A stretch of DNA of 64,000 bases from NCBI RefSeq assembly GCF_041734735.1, contig NC_134889.1, positions 880,001 to 944,000 on the forward strand, given 5' to 3'. Both the position numbers and the translations under genes were made by a program. The notes under the pieces are model-generated. The model saw nothing but the letters and a program-made list of their open reading frames with translations. It did no database searches and was not told the DNA's origin. This document shows, piece after piece, positions 53,601 to 64,000 of the stretch (position 1 is the first letter of the stretch; every line of letters begins with the position of its first letter). The DNA is from Babylonia areolata. Lineage: Eukaryota > Mollusca > Gastropoda > Neogastropoda > Buccinidae.

Positions 53601-56261
53601 ATGGCTTCGTCTCAGTCACAAGGCAGACAACAGAATTAGACGAAGGGGCCCTATCATGGCTTCGTCTCAGTCACAAGGCAGACAACAGACAACAGAATTA
53701 GACGAAGGGGCCCTATCATGGTTATATAACGTTCTGAATTAAATCTGTTTCAAAGCTGTGTGCTTTCCTGGATTCATTTAAAAGTTATCAGTGTGTGCAC
53801 ATTTCAAACAAAAAATATGGATACTGTCATCATCTCAGCATAGTGTATGATAGCACAAGAAAGGAGGCAGTTTTCTGTTTTGTCCCCATCTAACTCCTTA
53901 TGTTACTCATCAGTTTGGAAGTTCTCAGTGCATAAATTCTAACATTTGTTTTTTGGCCATGTTATTTCTTACCAATACAAATGGGCCATCTGTGGGGAAA
54001 GTCAGGGGAGCTAAGTGGCAGTACTAACTGAGTTGAATCATACTGGCTGTGGCGTTAGGAAGCTGTGATTTGGTGTGGATCGTTCACTGCTGACTTGGTT
54101 CATGTTTTGGTTGTGTTGTTCTCATCTTTCATGTTGCTGTCTCACTTGATTGTAGATCTGCATTGTCATCATGCTGGCTGTGGTGTTATGAAGCTGTGAT
54201 TTGGTGTGGATCGTTCACTGTGACTTGGTTCATGTTTTGGTTGTGTTGTTCTCATCTTTCATGTTGCTGTCTCACTTGATTGTAGATCTGCATTGTCATC
54301 ATGCTGGCTGTGGCGTTAGGAAGCTGTGATTTGGTGTGGATCGTACACTGCTGACTTGGTTCATGTTTTGGTTGTGGTGTTCTGATCTTTCATGTTGCTG
54401 TCTCAGTTGATTGTAGATCTGCATTGTCATCATGCTGGCTGTGGCGTTATGAAGCTGTGATTTGGTGTGGATCGTACACTGCTGACTTGGTTCATGTTTT
54501 GGTTGTGGTGTTCTCATCTTTCATGTTGCTGTCTCACTTGATTGTAGATCTGCATTGTCATCTTAATCATCAGCTGACGTTGTTTTGCTGACGCATCTCC
54601 ATTGTGATGATGATGTTGTCATCATGGTTGTTTACAAGTGTTGGCGTCTTCATCCTCAGCTTGTGGGTGTGACTCCCCCACCCCCCACCCCCCTCGGCCT
54701 CCTGGACACTGTTGTGACATGGATCTGCCCACCAGTGCAATGCTGGTGTATTTGTGTACACCGCTTTTTAGTTGAATATGACATTGACTAAACGAAATAC
54801 AGGCACTTGGATAGGGATGATGATGGTTAAGGTGTGAGTCTGTGCGCGGCAGTGGTCAGTTCTATGCCTTTCAGCTCCTGTGCACTTCTACATTCAGAGC
54901 TGGCAACAGTGAGTGTTGAGGTAGATTTGGTGGCCTGGCCTTCAGGTGTTAAAGCTGACTTTATTTCATTGTTTATTTTTTATATTAATGTGGTGACCTG
55001 GCCTTCAGGTGTTAAAGCTGACTTTATTTCATTGTTTATTTTTTATATTAATGTGGTGACATGGCCTTTAGATGTTAAAGCTGACTTTATTTCATTGTTT
55101 ATTTTTTATATTAATGTGGTGACATGGCCTTTACATGTTAAAGCTGACTTTATTTCATTGTTTATTTTTTTATATTAATGTGGTGACCTGGCCTTTAGAT
55201 GTTAAAGCTGACTTTATTTCATTGTTTATTTTTTATATTAATGTGGTGACCTGGCCTTTAGATGTTAAAGCTGACTTTATTTCATTGTTTATTTTTTATA
55301 TTAATGTGGTGACCTGGCCTTTAGATGTTAAAGCTGACTTTATTTCATTGTTTATTTTTTATATTAATGTGGTGACCTGGCCTTTAGATGTTAAAGCTGA
55401 CTTTATTTCATTGTTTATTTTTTATATTAATGTGGTGACCTGGCCTTTAGATGTTAAAGCTGACTTTATTTCATTGTTTATTTTTTTATATTAATTTGGT
55501 GACCTGACTTTAGGTGTTAAAGCGGACTTTATTTCATTGTTTATCTTTGATATTAATTTGGTGACCTGACTTTAGTTGTTAAGATTTCTTTTATTTCATT
55601 GTTTATCTGTGATATTAATTTGGTGATCTGACCTTCAGTTGTTAAGATTTCCTTCATTTCATTATTTATTTTTTATATTAATTTGGTGACCTGGCCTTTA
55701 GATGTGAAGATTTCCTTTATTTCATTGTTTATCTGTGATATTAATTTGGTGATCTGACCTTCAGTTGTTAAGATTTCCTTTATTTCATTATTTATTTTTT
55801 TATATTAATTTGGTGACCTGACTTTAGTTGTTAAGATTTCTTTTATTTCATTGTTTATCTGTGATATTAATTTGGTGATCTGACCTTCAGTTGTTAAGAT
55901 TTCCTTCATTTCATTATTTATTTTTTATATTAATTTGGTGACCTGGCCTTTAGATGTGAAGATTTCCTTTATTTCATTGTTTATCTGTGATATTTGGTGA
56001 TGTAGCCTTTCATTGTGAAAACTGCCTTTATTTTATTGTTTTTCTTTCAGTTTTATGTTTCACACACAAAATGATCCATTGTGCTTTCGCTTTGTTTCTT
56101 TATTTTTATTTCACAGTGGCTGACCAGCAAGCTTTTTAAAAAGTTTTATTTATTGATATTTATTTTTTTTTTTTTGCGGTTGTCTTGCCATCATCAGCAG
56201 TGTCTATGCCCTCATCAAAGGCTGATGTATTTTCTTCCTGTTTTGTTGGTTTTCTTTTTGG

Positions 56262-56299
<38 letters not shown>

Positions 56300-59200
56300 A
56301 TCATCAGCAGCAGTGTCGATGTCCTCATCAAAGGCTGATGTATTTTCTGCCTTTTTGGTTAGTTTTCTTTTTGTATTAAACACACACACGCACACACGCA
56401 CGCAAACTCACACTCACACACTCTCACTCACACTCTCACACTCACACACAAACTCACACTCACTCACTTGTAACTCACTCTGGACGAAGGGCCTCTATTG
56501 AGGCCCCACTGTTTACAACCATTTCAGAAGAAGGAGCACAATCAGGGCATTAGATAGCTTTGAATTTTTGGATTGGCACCTACTTTGCATAATGATGTTA
56601 TAAGCTAAGAATATCTTAACTGATCTTTCTACTCTCCACTGCGACCGATAAATGCAGAGTGTACAACTGTGCTCGTGAGCAGGAGACTTTCGTGGTGACT
56701 GGTTCACGTGAACTGTGCATGTCAACAATGGTGTTTCTCAGTTTCTTCTCAGTCACAAGGCATGCATCAGTTAGATGAAGGGGCCCTATCAGGGCTATAT
56801 AACGTTCTGAATTTTCATCATCTGACTGTATGACAGCGTAAGAAGGGAGGAAGTTTTCTATTTTGTCCTCAACTAATTCGTTATGTTACTGATCAGTTTG
56901 GAGGTTTTCAGTTCATAAATTCTAACATTTTGTTTTTTGATGATTTTATTTCTTACTCATACAAATGGGTCGTTTGTGGGGAAAGTCAGGGAAGCTAAAT
57001 GGCAGTGCAAAGTGAGTTAAAGGTGTTTTTTTTTTTCTCATTGAAAATTTCATAAAGGTAACAAAAAGTATTGATTTACTCAGGTGGCGGACGAAATGCT
57101 GAAGTTGAAGAAGATCAACATGAAGACGTACGTCTTCGCCAAAACCAACATCTACGACAGCCTGGCGGACATGGCCCTGGGTCAAGGTCAGCTGGAGAAG
57201 GCGGAGCGGCTGTACAAGGAGACGATGAAGGGCTGTCTGCAGCAGGGACTGGCGCAGGATGACAACGCCATCATCGAACTCTCCCTCAAACTGGCCAGTG
57301 TCTACGCCATGTTGGAGCGGGACGGGGAGGCGGAGCAGGGACTGTTGTTCTGTGTCAAGGCTCAGGATGCCAAACTGGCTGCCAGCAAGGCTGATGGAGG
57401 TGGGGGATGGCTGTCTGTGGCTTGTGGTGTGTCCCTGCTGTGTTGTGTGTGTTTTGTGTGTCAGTGTGTGTTTTTAAGCAGTGTGTGTGTGTGTGTTTAG
57501 CCCTGTGTGTTTGTGTTGGGGTGTGTCTGTGTGTGTTTTTAAGCCCTCTGTGTGTGTGTGTGTGTTTGTGTTTGTTTGTTTGTAAGCCCTGTGTGTGTGT
57601 GTGTGTGCCTGCATGTGTAAGCGTGCAAGGACCTGTGTGTGTGTGTTGGTGTGTGTGTATGTGTGTTTGCAAGGATCTCTGAGTGTGTGTGTACTTGCAT
57701 GTGTTCCCAAGGACTGCATGAATGGGCAAGTTGAACGTCATGACTCCTTGCCAACTTCATCAGCAGTTTGTTGTGTTCCAGGCACAGTGTCAGTGTGTTG
57801 TGTTCCAGGCACAGTGTCAGTGCCAGACAGTGTGTTGTGTCCAGGCACAGTGTCAGACAGTGTGTTGTGTTCCAGGCACAGTGTCAGTGTGTTGTGTTCC
57901 AGGCACAGTGCCAGACAGTGTGTTGTGTCCAGGCACAGTGTCAGACAGTGTGTTGTGTTACAGGCACAGTGTCAGACAGTGTGTTGTGTTCCAGGCACAG
58001 TGTCAGACAGTGTGTTGTGTTCAGGCACAGTGTCAGACAGTGTGTTGTGTTCCAGGCACAGTGTCAGACAGTGTGTTGTGTCCAGGCACAGTGTCAGACA
58101 GTGTGTTGTGTTCCAGGCACAGTGTCAGACAGTGTGTTGTGTCCAGGCACAGTGTCAGTGTGTTGTGTTCCAGGCACAGTGTCAGACAGTGTGTTGTGTC
58201 CAGGCACAGTGTCAGACAGTGTGTTGTGTTCCAGGCACAGTGTCAGTGTGTTGTGTTCCAGGCACAGTGTCAGTGTGTTGTGTTCCAGGTACAGTGTCAG
58301 TGTGTTGTGTTCCAGGCACAGTGTCAGACAGTGTGTTGTGTCCAGGCACAGTGTCAGACAGTGTGTTGTGTTCCAGGCACAGTGTCAGTGTGTTGTGTTC
58401 CAGGCACAGTGTCAGACAGTGTGTTGTGTCCAGGCACAGTGTCAGACAGTGTGTTGTGTTCCAGGCACAGTGTCAGTGTGTTGTGTTCCAGGCACAGTGT
58501 CAGTGTGTTGTGTCCAGGCACAGTGTCAGTGTGTTGTGTCCAGGCACAGTGTCAGTGTGTTGTGTCCAGGCACAGTGTCAGACAGTGTGTTGTGTTCCAG
58601 GTACAGTGTCAGTGTGTTGTGTCCAGGCACAGTGTCAGTCAGTGTGTTGTGTCCAGGCACAGTGTCAGACAGTGTGTTGTGTCCAGGCACAGTGTCAGAC
58701 AGTGTGTTGTGTTCCAGGCACAGTGTCAGACAGTGTGTTGTGTCCAGGCACAGTGTCAGACAGTGTGTTGTGTTCCAGGCACAGTGTCAGTGTGTTGTGT
58801 TCCAGGCACAGTGTCAGTGTGTTGTGTTCCAGGCACAGTGTCAGACAGTGTGTTGTGTTCCAGGCACAGTGTCAGACAGTGTGTTGTGTTCCAGGCACAG
58901 TGCCAGACTGTGATTTGTTCCAGACCAAGTCCTAGTGTCAGACGCTGTCAAAGAGATGAGCGTCCTGGCCAAAGAGGAGGGGGGCAGTGTGTCGGCAGAG
59001 GAGGTGAAGCTGGGGGAGGAGGAGATGCAGCGCAACACGGAGGCCCTGTTGGGGATGGCGCTGGAGACGTACGGCCGGCTGCTGATGGGTCAGCGACGCC
59101 TGGATGAGTCGGTGGAGGCGTTGGAGCGAGCGGCAGGCATCGCGGAGAAGGTGCTGGGGACGGAGCAGAGTCAGTACCTGGTGCTGGTCAACGACCTGGC

Positions 59201-59480
59201 CACGGCCCACATCCTGCTGAAGAACTTTGACAAGGCCACCACCATCCTCAACAAGGCCATCGTCACGGCCACCAAGGTCCAGTCATCCCAGCTGCCGGTG
59301 CTCTACTGCAACTTGGGGGCACTCTTCTTGCGCACGGCCAGACTGAGCGAGGCCGAGGCCGCTTGTGCGAAGGGGCAGGAGTTGTCACGGCAACACCAAC
59401 ACTCCATGGCCGCCTCCATGTCGCAGAAGTGTCTGGAGAAGATCGCACAGCTCAAGGCCAGTGCCAAGGCCAAGGCGTGA
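47418..59480 (+). CDS. TTC19: Tetratricopeptide repeat protein 19, mitochondrial (4 exons)
   Basis: TTC19 is an inner-membrane protein of mitochondria needed for turnover of Rieske-protein fragments in respiratory complex III. Four exons join to 415 aa plus stop; human TTC19 is 380 aa. Residues 1-55 are an Arg/Ser/Thr-rich presequence without acidic residues (MAAAWVRRFSTVLRTPVRCG). Residues about 67-84 (RWLVAMATAGFTQGFLGF) form the hydrophobic anchor. Then come TPR helices. FREAKEALLKQDFGKAEIRY HDALR, SLADMALGQGQLEKAERLYK and QDDNAIIELSLKLASVYA align closely with my memory of human TTC19. The start at 47418 has context aaaATGg; an in-frame ATG at 47370 would only add 16 residues before the presequence. 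Introns: 47606-48514, 48702-57083 and 57400-58923. Confidence 0.92.
47606..48514. other. TTC19: TTC19 intron 1
   Basis: The intron holds CA-rich sequence at about 47665-47810, then unique AT-rich sequence. No repeat family or second gene was recognised. Confidence 0.55.
48515..48701 (+). CDS. TTC19: TTC19 exon 2: membrane anchor and first TPR helices
   Basis: The acceptor is cttgtgtcag|GTATGG and the donor is GAGG|GTAAGG. The exon encodes (R)YGYRWLVAMATAGFTQGFL and onward to KAEIRYHDALR (aa 64-125). Confidence 0.9.
48702..49985. other. TTC19: TTC19 intron 2, unique left part
   Basis: The stretch holds a (CA)n tract at 49001-49055, (TCTA/TCTG)n at 49065-49170, and AT-rich sequence. No gene was seen. 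Confidence 0.55.
49990..51032. repeat. 15-16-bp minisatellite, about 65 copies
   Basis: The unit is ccaacagtccaagcca or ccaacagtccaagcct, with blocks of cccaccaagccttcaag. Translated frames rich in Pro, Ser, Gln (382 and 391 codons) are artefacts. Confidence 0.95.
51185..52395. repeat. 48-52-bp minisatellite, about 24 copies
   Basis: The unit contains gagtgagttttgttttctga, agtgaggtgggtgtgtttgg and ggtgtcgggtta. It lies in TTC19 intron 2. Confidence 0.95.
52434..54036. mobile_element. TTAA-ended MITE, copy 1, with an internal minisatellite expansion
   Basis: The left end is TTAACTCTCTGTGGACG. The right end, read as reverse complement, is TCAACTCAGTTAGTACTGCC. Flanking segments of about 280-310 bp on each side match copy 2 (56470-57020). 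The middle (52740-53725) is an array. TTAA ends suggest a piggyBac-type non-autonomous DNA transposon; no transposase is present. Confidence 0.65.
52725..53728. repeat. 55-bp minisatellite inside the MITE, about 18 copies
   Basis: The unit contains gtctcagtcacaaggcagac, aacagaattagacgaagggg and ccctatcatggcttc. Some copies have an extra agacaac. The corresponding segment occurs only once in the second MITE copy (about 56744-56800). Confidence 0.93.
54037..54565. repeat. 130-131-bp tandem repeat, about 4 copies
   Basis: The unit contains agctgtgatttggtgtggat, cttggttcatgttttggttg and gattgtagatctgcattgtc. It lies directly right of MITE copy 1. Confidence 0.92.
54930..56050. repeat. 63-bp minisatellite, 9 close copies then about 8 diverged ones
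   Basis: The unit contains gtggtgacctggcctttaga, tgttaaagctgactttattt and cattgtttattttttatatt. Copies after 55500 are clearly older (aagatttcctttatttcatt). Confidence 0.93.
56195..56465. repeat. About 125-bp direct duplication with (CA)n cores
   Basis: The sequence catcatcagcagtgt...cctcatcaaaggctgatgta appears at about 56190-56230 and again at 56298-56342. A (CA)n tract follows each time (56266-56298 and 56380-56460). Confidence 0.85.
56470..57020. mobile_element. TTAA-ended MITE, copy 2, about 550 bp
   Basis: The left end is TAACTCACTCTGGACG. The right end, read as reverse complement, is TTAACTCACTTTGCAC, giving short imperfect terminal inverted repeats. The copy keeps the internal segment (ttctcagtcacaaggcatgc to ggggccctatcagggctat) once. 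It ends 63 bp before TTC19 exon 3. Confidence 0.68.
57084..57399 (+). CDS. TTC19: TTC19 exon 3: TPR repeats
   Basis: The acceptor is atttactcag|GTGGCG. The donor GGAG|GTGGGG is weak but is the one that keeps the frame into exon 4 (G plus AC = Asp231). The exon encodes aa 126-230, including the conserved QDDNAIIELSLKLASVYA helix. Confidence 0.9.
57420..57715. repeat. GT-rich low-complexity tract after TTC19 exon 3
   Basis: Variable gtgtgtgtgt blocks are separated by ttaagccctgtgtgt. It lies in TTC19 intron 3. Confidence 0.88.
57765..58915. repeat. 23-31-bp minisatellite, about 45 copies, resembling the acceptor edge of TTC19 exon 4
   Basis: Units read gttgtgttccag followed by gcacagtgtcagacagtgt (or gttgtgtccag). 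The true edge is gatttgttccag|ACCAAGTCCT AGTGTCAGACGCTGTC. The ttccag and agtgtcagac parts match, with a changed stretch between. About half of the copies keep TTCCAG. Confidence 0.9.
58924..59480 (+). CDS. TTC19: TTC19 exon 4: C-terminal TPR repeats and stop
   Basis: The acceptor is gatttgttccag|ACCAAG. The exon encodes aa 232-415 and TGA at 59478-59480. It includes LVLVNDLATAHILLKNFDKA and LPVLYCNLGALFLRTARLSE. It has markedly higher GC than its flanks, as in the other TTC19 exons. The array upstream repeats its acceptor edge. Confidence 0.92.
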
Positions 59481-59749
59481 GTGTGTTCCGGTGTGGATGA
59501 GAGCTTGAGGATCCCTGATCTGATGGGTGGTGATGTGGGTTTGTGTGTGTGTGTGGAGACCCTGTCAGTGTTGGGGCAGTGTGTTCACATCCCCTGTGGC
59601 TGAACAACAAACAGGTTCTGTGATAGAAACATGACAGTCTCTTGTGGGATCCTTCCCTGTGCACTGAAGACCTGCTGAATTGTGATGATAGTGCCCTCTG
59701 CTTCGTGTGCAGGTAGGATGACATGGTGGGACACCCTTGTCAACAGTGT

Positions 59750-60170
59750 TTGTTCATGTATTAATAGGTGTTTGTTTTTTCATGGAAGTAGGAATATTCC
59801 TGTCTGTGTTAGTTAACATCTCAGCAGGTTGTTTGTTTCAAAGGAAACATGTTCATGTATGTGTTAGTTAACATCTCAGCAGGTTGTTTGTTTCAAAGGA
59901 AACGTTCATGTATGTGTTAGTTAACATCTCAGCAGTTTGTTTCAAAGGAAACATGTTCATGTATGTGTCAGTCAACATCTCAGCAGGTTGTTTCAAAGGA
60001 AACATGTTCATGTATGTGTCAGTTAACATCTCAGCAGTTTGTTTGTTTCAAAGGAAACATGTTATGTATGTGTTAGTTAACATCTCAGCAGGTTGTTTGT
60101 TTCAAAGGAAGCATGTTCATGTATGTGTTAGTTAACATCTCAGCAGGTTGTTTGTTTCAAAGGAAACAGA
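59750..60170. repeat. 50-55-bp minisatellite, about 7 copies
   Basis: The unit contains catgtatgtgttagttaaca, tctcagcaggttgtttgttt and caaaggaaac. It begins about 270 bp after the TTC19 stop, possibly within the 3' UTR. Confidence 0.92.
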
Positions 60171-60414
60171 AATGTTGGTGCAAGGCAGGCAGGTTATTAT
60201 ATTCAGTAGAGGCAGCATAAATACAACTGCAGGTTTTTAAAAAGATAAATATATTTCCAAAGATTTTTGTAACAATGTTACAATTTTTTGTTGTTGATGT
60301 TTTGATTTTGGATCTGAACAGAAGATAAAATAATGGATTTAAAGTCAAAATAGATCAGCTTTGAAATGATGGGTTGTGAATGCAGTGATGTTGGTAATGC
60401 ATTGTAAAATAATG

Positions 60415-62335
60415 GTAGATCAGCATGATGGAGGTACACTGTTATGTTGTGGATGTTATGTATGCTGGACGAACACTGTGACATTGTGGATGTTATGTAT
60501 GTTGGGTGAACACTGTTACGTTGTGGATGTTATGTATGCTGGATGAACACTGTTACGTTGTGGACGTTATGTATGCTGGATGAACACTGTTACGTTGTGG
60601 ACGTTATGTATACTGGATGAACACTGTTACGTTGTGGACGTTATGTATGCTGGACGAACACTGTGACATTGTGGATGTTATGTATGTTGGGTGAACACTG
60701 TTACGTTGTGGACGTTATGTATACTGGATGAACACTGTTACGTTGTGGACGTTATGTATGCTGGACGAACACTGTGACATTGTGGATGTTATGTATGTTG
60801 GGTGAACACTGTTACGTTGTGGACGTTATGTATGCTGGATGAACACTGTTACGTTGTGGACGTTATGTATGTTGGATGAACACTGTTACGTTGTGGATGT
60901 TTTGTATACTGGATGAACACTGTTACGTTGTGGACGTTATGTATACTGGATGAACACTGTTACGTTGTGGACGTTATGTATGCTGGACGAACACTGTTAC
61001 GTTGTGGATGTTATGTATGATGGACGAACACCGTTACGTTGTGGATGTTATGTATGATGGACGTTATGTATGCTGGACGAACACTGTGACATTGTGGATG
61101 TTATGTATGTTGGATGAACACTGTTACGTTGTGGATGTTATGTATGCTGGATGAACACTGTTACGTTGTGGATGTTATGTATGTTGGGTGAACACTGTTA
61201 CGTTGTGGACGTTATGTATGCTGGATGAACACTGTTACGTTGTGGACGTTATGTATGCTGGATGAACACTGTTACGTTGTGGACGTTATGTATACTGGAT
61301 GAACACTGTTACGTTGTGGACGTTATGTATGCTGGACGAACACTGTTACGTTGTGGATGTTATGTATGATGGACGAACACCGTTACGTTGTGGATGTTAT
61401 GTATGATGGACGAACACCGTTACGTTGTGGATGTTATGTATGATGGACGTTATGTATGATGGACGAACACTGTTACGTTGTGGACGTTATGTATGCTGGA
61501 CGAACACTGTTACGTTGTGGATGTTATGTATGATGGACGAACACCGTTACGTTGTGGATGTTATGTATGATGGACGTTATGTATGATGGACGAACACTGT
61601 TACGTTGTGGACGTTATGTATGCTGGATGAACACTGTTACGTTGTGGACGTTATGTATGTTGGATGAACACTGTTACGTTGTGGACGTTATGTATGCTGG
61701 ATGAACACTGTTACGTTGTGGATGTTATGTATGTTGGATGAACACTGTTACGTTGTGGACGTTATGTATGCTGGATGAACACTGTTACGTTGTGGACGTT
61801 ATGTATGCTGGATGAACACTGTTACGTTGTGGACGTTATGTATGTTGGATGAACACTGTTACGTTGTGGATGTTTTGTATGTTGGGTGAACACTGTTATG
61901 TTGTGGATGTTATGTATGTTGAACACTGTTACGTTGTGGATGTTATGTATGATGGACGAACACCGTTACGTTGTGGATGTTATGTATGATGGACGTTATG
62001 TATGCTGGAGGTACACTGTTACGTTGTGGACGTTATGTATGTTGGATGAACACTGTTACGTTGTGGACGTTATGTATACTGGATGAACACTGTTACGTTG
62101 TGGACGTTATGTATGCTGGATGAACACTGTTACGTTGTGGACGTTATGTATGCTGGATGAACACTGTTACGTTGTGGATGTTATGTATACTGGATGAACA
62201 CTGTTACGTTGTGGACGTTATGTATACTGGATGAACACTGTTACGTTGTGGATGTTATGTATGCTGGATGAACACTGTTACGTTGGGGATGTTATGTATG
62301 CTGGAGGTACACTCTTATGTTGTGTCTGTCCATAA
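60415..62335. repeat. 37-bp minisatellite, about 50 copies
   Basis: The unit contains ggatgaacactgttacgttg and tggacgttatgtatgct. Variant units with tatgatggacgttatgtatg recur in blocks, suggesting higher-order duplications. Confidence 0.95.
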
Positions 62336-62339
62336 ATGG

Positions 62340-64000
62340 TGGCCACTCTGTCAACAAGTTCTGGACTGATTTCAGTACTTAATCTGCTGCCTCCTCTGTT
62401 TGCTTTTAGTTTATACATCTTTTTGATTTCGTTTTCTGATCTGTCTCTGTGTTTGCATTTACATTTTTGGCCTTGGGCTCCTGACCGTGTGTAGTTTTTG
62501 TCTTATGTTTTGTTGACACAGCAGTTAAGAAAGGAGACTAGAGAAGGGAGACAATCACATTCTGACCACTCCAGAGAAGAAAGGCATGCAGTGCTGTGTG
62601 TAAACTAGTGTTGGTGTGTTTGGTGTGAAATACATCCAGTAGTTAGTGCCAAAAGCAGAGAGTTGTCAGGGGCAGCTGGGTGGGTGCCTGTTTCCAGGAG
62701 TTCCCATGATGATGAATGACAAGCGTGTGGGTGTTAAGATTCCGGCTGGTTGTCTTTCCTTCAGTGAATCATGCTGCCAGGACTGTGTGCTGGGCACAAA
62801 GGAGGACTGGTGGGTGGTGGAAATGTCTACACACTCTGCTTCATCCTCAGTGTTTTCACCTTTGGATAGATATGTAGATATAAACAAAAAAATTATATAG
62901 ATGTGTGAGTGAGTAATAAATCCAGGCCCAGATATTTTTGTTTAAAGAAAAGAAAAAAAAAGAAGTGGTAGAACCTTAAAATTGAACACTTTGTGTGGGT
63001 GTTGGGGGGGTTAGGAGTGGGGGTGTCGTCAGTGTTGATGTTACACATTTTGGGAGTTGAGCGTGCACAGCAAGCAACAGCTGTCTCGCAGTGAGTTGTG
63101 TTCATCAGGCTCACTACCTGCTCTGACATAGTTTCTGGATTTTCATACATTTTATTTGATGTATGTATCAAGTGATATGCTGATTTTAAGAAATGGATCT
63201 CTGCTTATGGATTCAGCACTGGGTAGGAAAATCCCGTAAGTTTACTTCTGGAACGGTGCAGACTTGTATTCTGATGATGATTGGTCTGCATGGCTGGTGG
63301 AGACCCTTTCTACATTGGTTGGACAAAAGCTGCACCCACTTCGGAGATGGCAGAAGAAAACCATTAAAACATGACAAAAAGTCACTGACAGTGGTAACAG
63401 GTCAATGAGTCAACAAATCCAGCTTTTTTTTTAATGGTTTTATTTCCTTGACAAGACAATTTGTTAGCATTTTGTTTTCTTACAGTTCTTAAGGTCACGA
63501 CTGCTTTGGTATTACGCTGACATACAGTCAGAATGTTTACTGTGTTCATCAGTTTCTGGAAGGCATGTGGCTGATACATATAGTTCATGACAATTGGAAA
63601 AAAGAAAAGAAAAATGCCTTTTCAATGAAACGAGTGTTTTCTTAACACTTATTCCTCTTTAGTTTTCAGAAATACCCAAGACGCTGCTCTACGAAGCAAG
63701 CTGCAGCAGGCAACACACTTCGATCGACCATGTTCGAGCTTGCTTTCTAGGTGTCTTTTAATTTTCTTTCACCTCTATCAATTTCTGAGTGCCAACTGGG
63801 CACTCTTGACAGAAAATGTGCGTGCCCAAGCCAACTTCTTGTAGTATTTGCACCCGCTAAATTGGAACCCTGTCAAGACACTCTTCATCATCAGTTATGG
63901 TGAGGTGGTGGTGATAACACTGCCAACAGAGAACTGTACTGAATCCTAAACTGTAGGCTGTGAAATAACGGTTGGATGTGCATTCACCTCAAAACACACA
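62340..64000. other. Right-hand flank without a recognisable gene
   Basis: The sequence is unique and moderately AT-rich. No conserved protein segment, SINE or tandem array was recognised. An AATAAA lies at about 62925 but cannot be tied to a transcript. Confidence 0.4.

Noticed and set aside
57595-59107. Cys/Val/Gln-rich frames of 446 and 461 codons running into TTC19 exon 4
   Set aside because: They come from the acceptor-edge array and enter the exon in the wrong frame. Family similarity fixes the exon-4 frame.

Overview
This is eukaryotic nuclear DNA from an intron-rich animal, most likely a mollusc and probably a gastropod. The support is GT-AG introns with clean phases, tRNA-derived SINEs with a shared central domain, and a secreted PAN-plus-C-type-lectin gene. 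Summing the spans by eye, tandem repeats fill roughly half of the window or more. Nearly every long open reading frame is a repeat artefact.

Three real genes can be assembled. (1) Minus strand, 21722 down to 264 and continuing off the left edge: a LOTUS-Tudor protein of the TDRD5/TDRD7 (Tejas/Tapas) family. It has eleven exons giving 688 codons in one frame: three LOTUS domains, RG-rich linkers and one Tudor domain. (2) Plus strand, 27546-38956: a secreted protein with a signal peptide, a PAN/apple-like domain and a C-type lectin domain (three exons, 264 aa). (3) Plus strand, 47418-59480: mitochondrial TTC19, a TPR protein of respiratory complex III (four exons, 415 aa). Genes 1 and 2 are divergent, with about 5.8 kb between their start codons. 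The sequence suggests no functional link between the three genes.

Layout: 1-21.7 kb is the TDRD gene, whose introns are filled with minisatellites. 21.7-27.5 kb is the divergent intergenic region, which includes a tandem array of CCAAT boxes. 27.5-41 kb is the lectin gene and its repeat-filled 3' flank. 41-47.4 kb is intergenic and repeat-rich. 47.4-59.5 kb is TTC19. 59.5-64 kb is 3' flank with one large 37-bp minisatellite.

The most striking pattern is that many minisatellites are amplified exon edges. Their units contain a copy of the neighbouring splice acceptor or donor plus a few exon bases, or in one case the last codons and the stop codon. A 62-nt Tudor exon (2808-2869) sits between about 13 copies of its own acceptor and about 49 mutated copies of its own donor. 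Two copies of a TTAA-ended MITE in one TTC19 intron show the same internal segment before and after expansion into a minisatellite.
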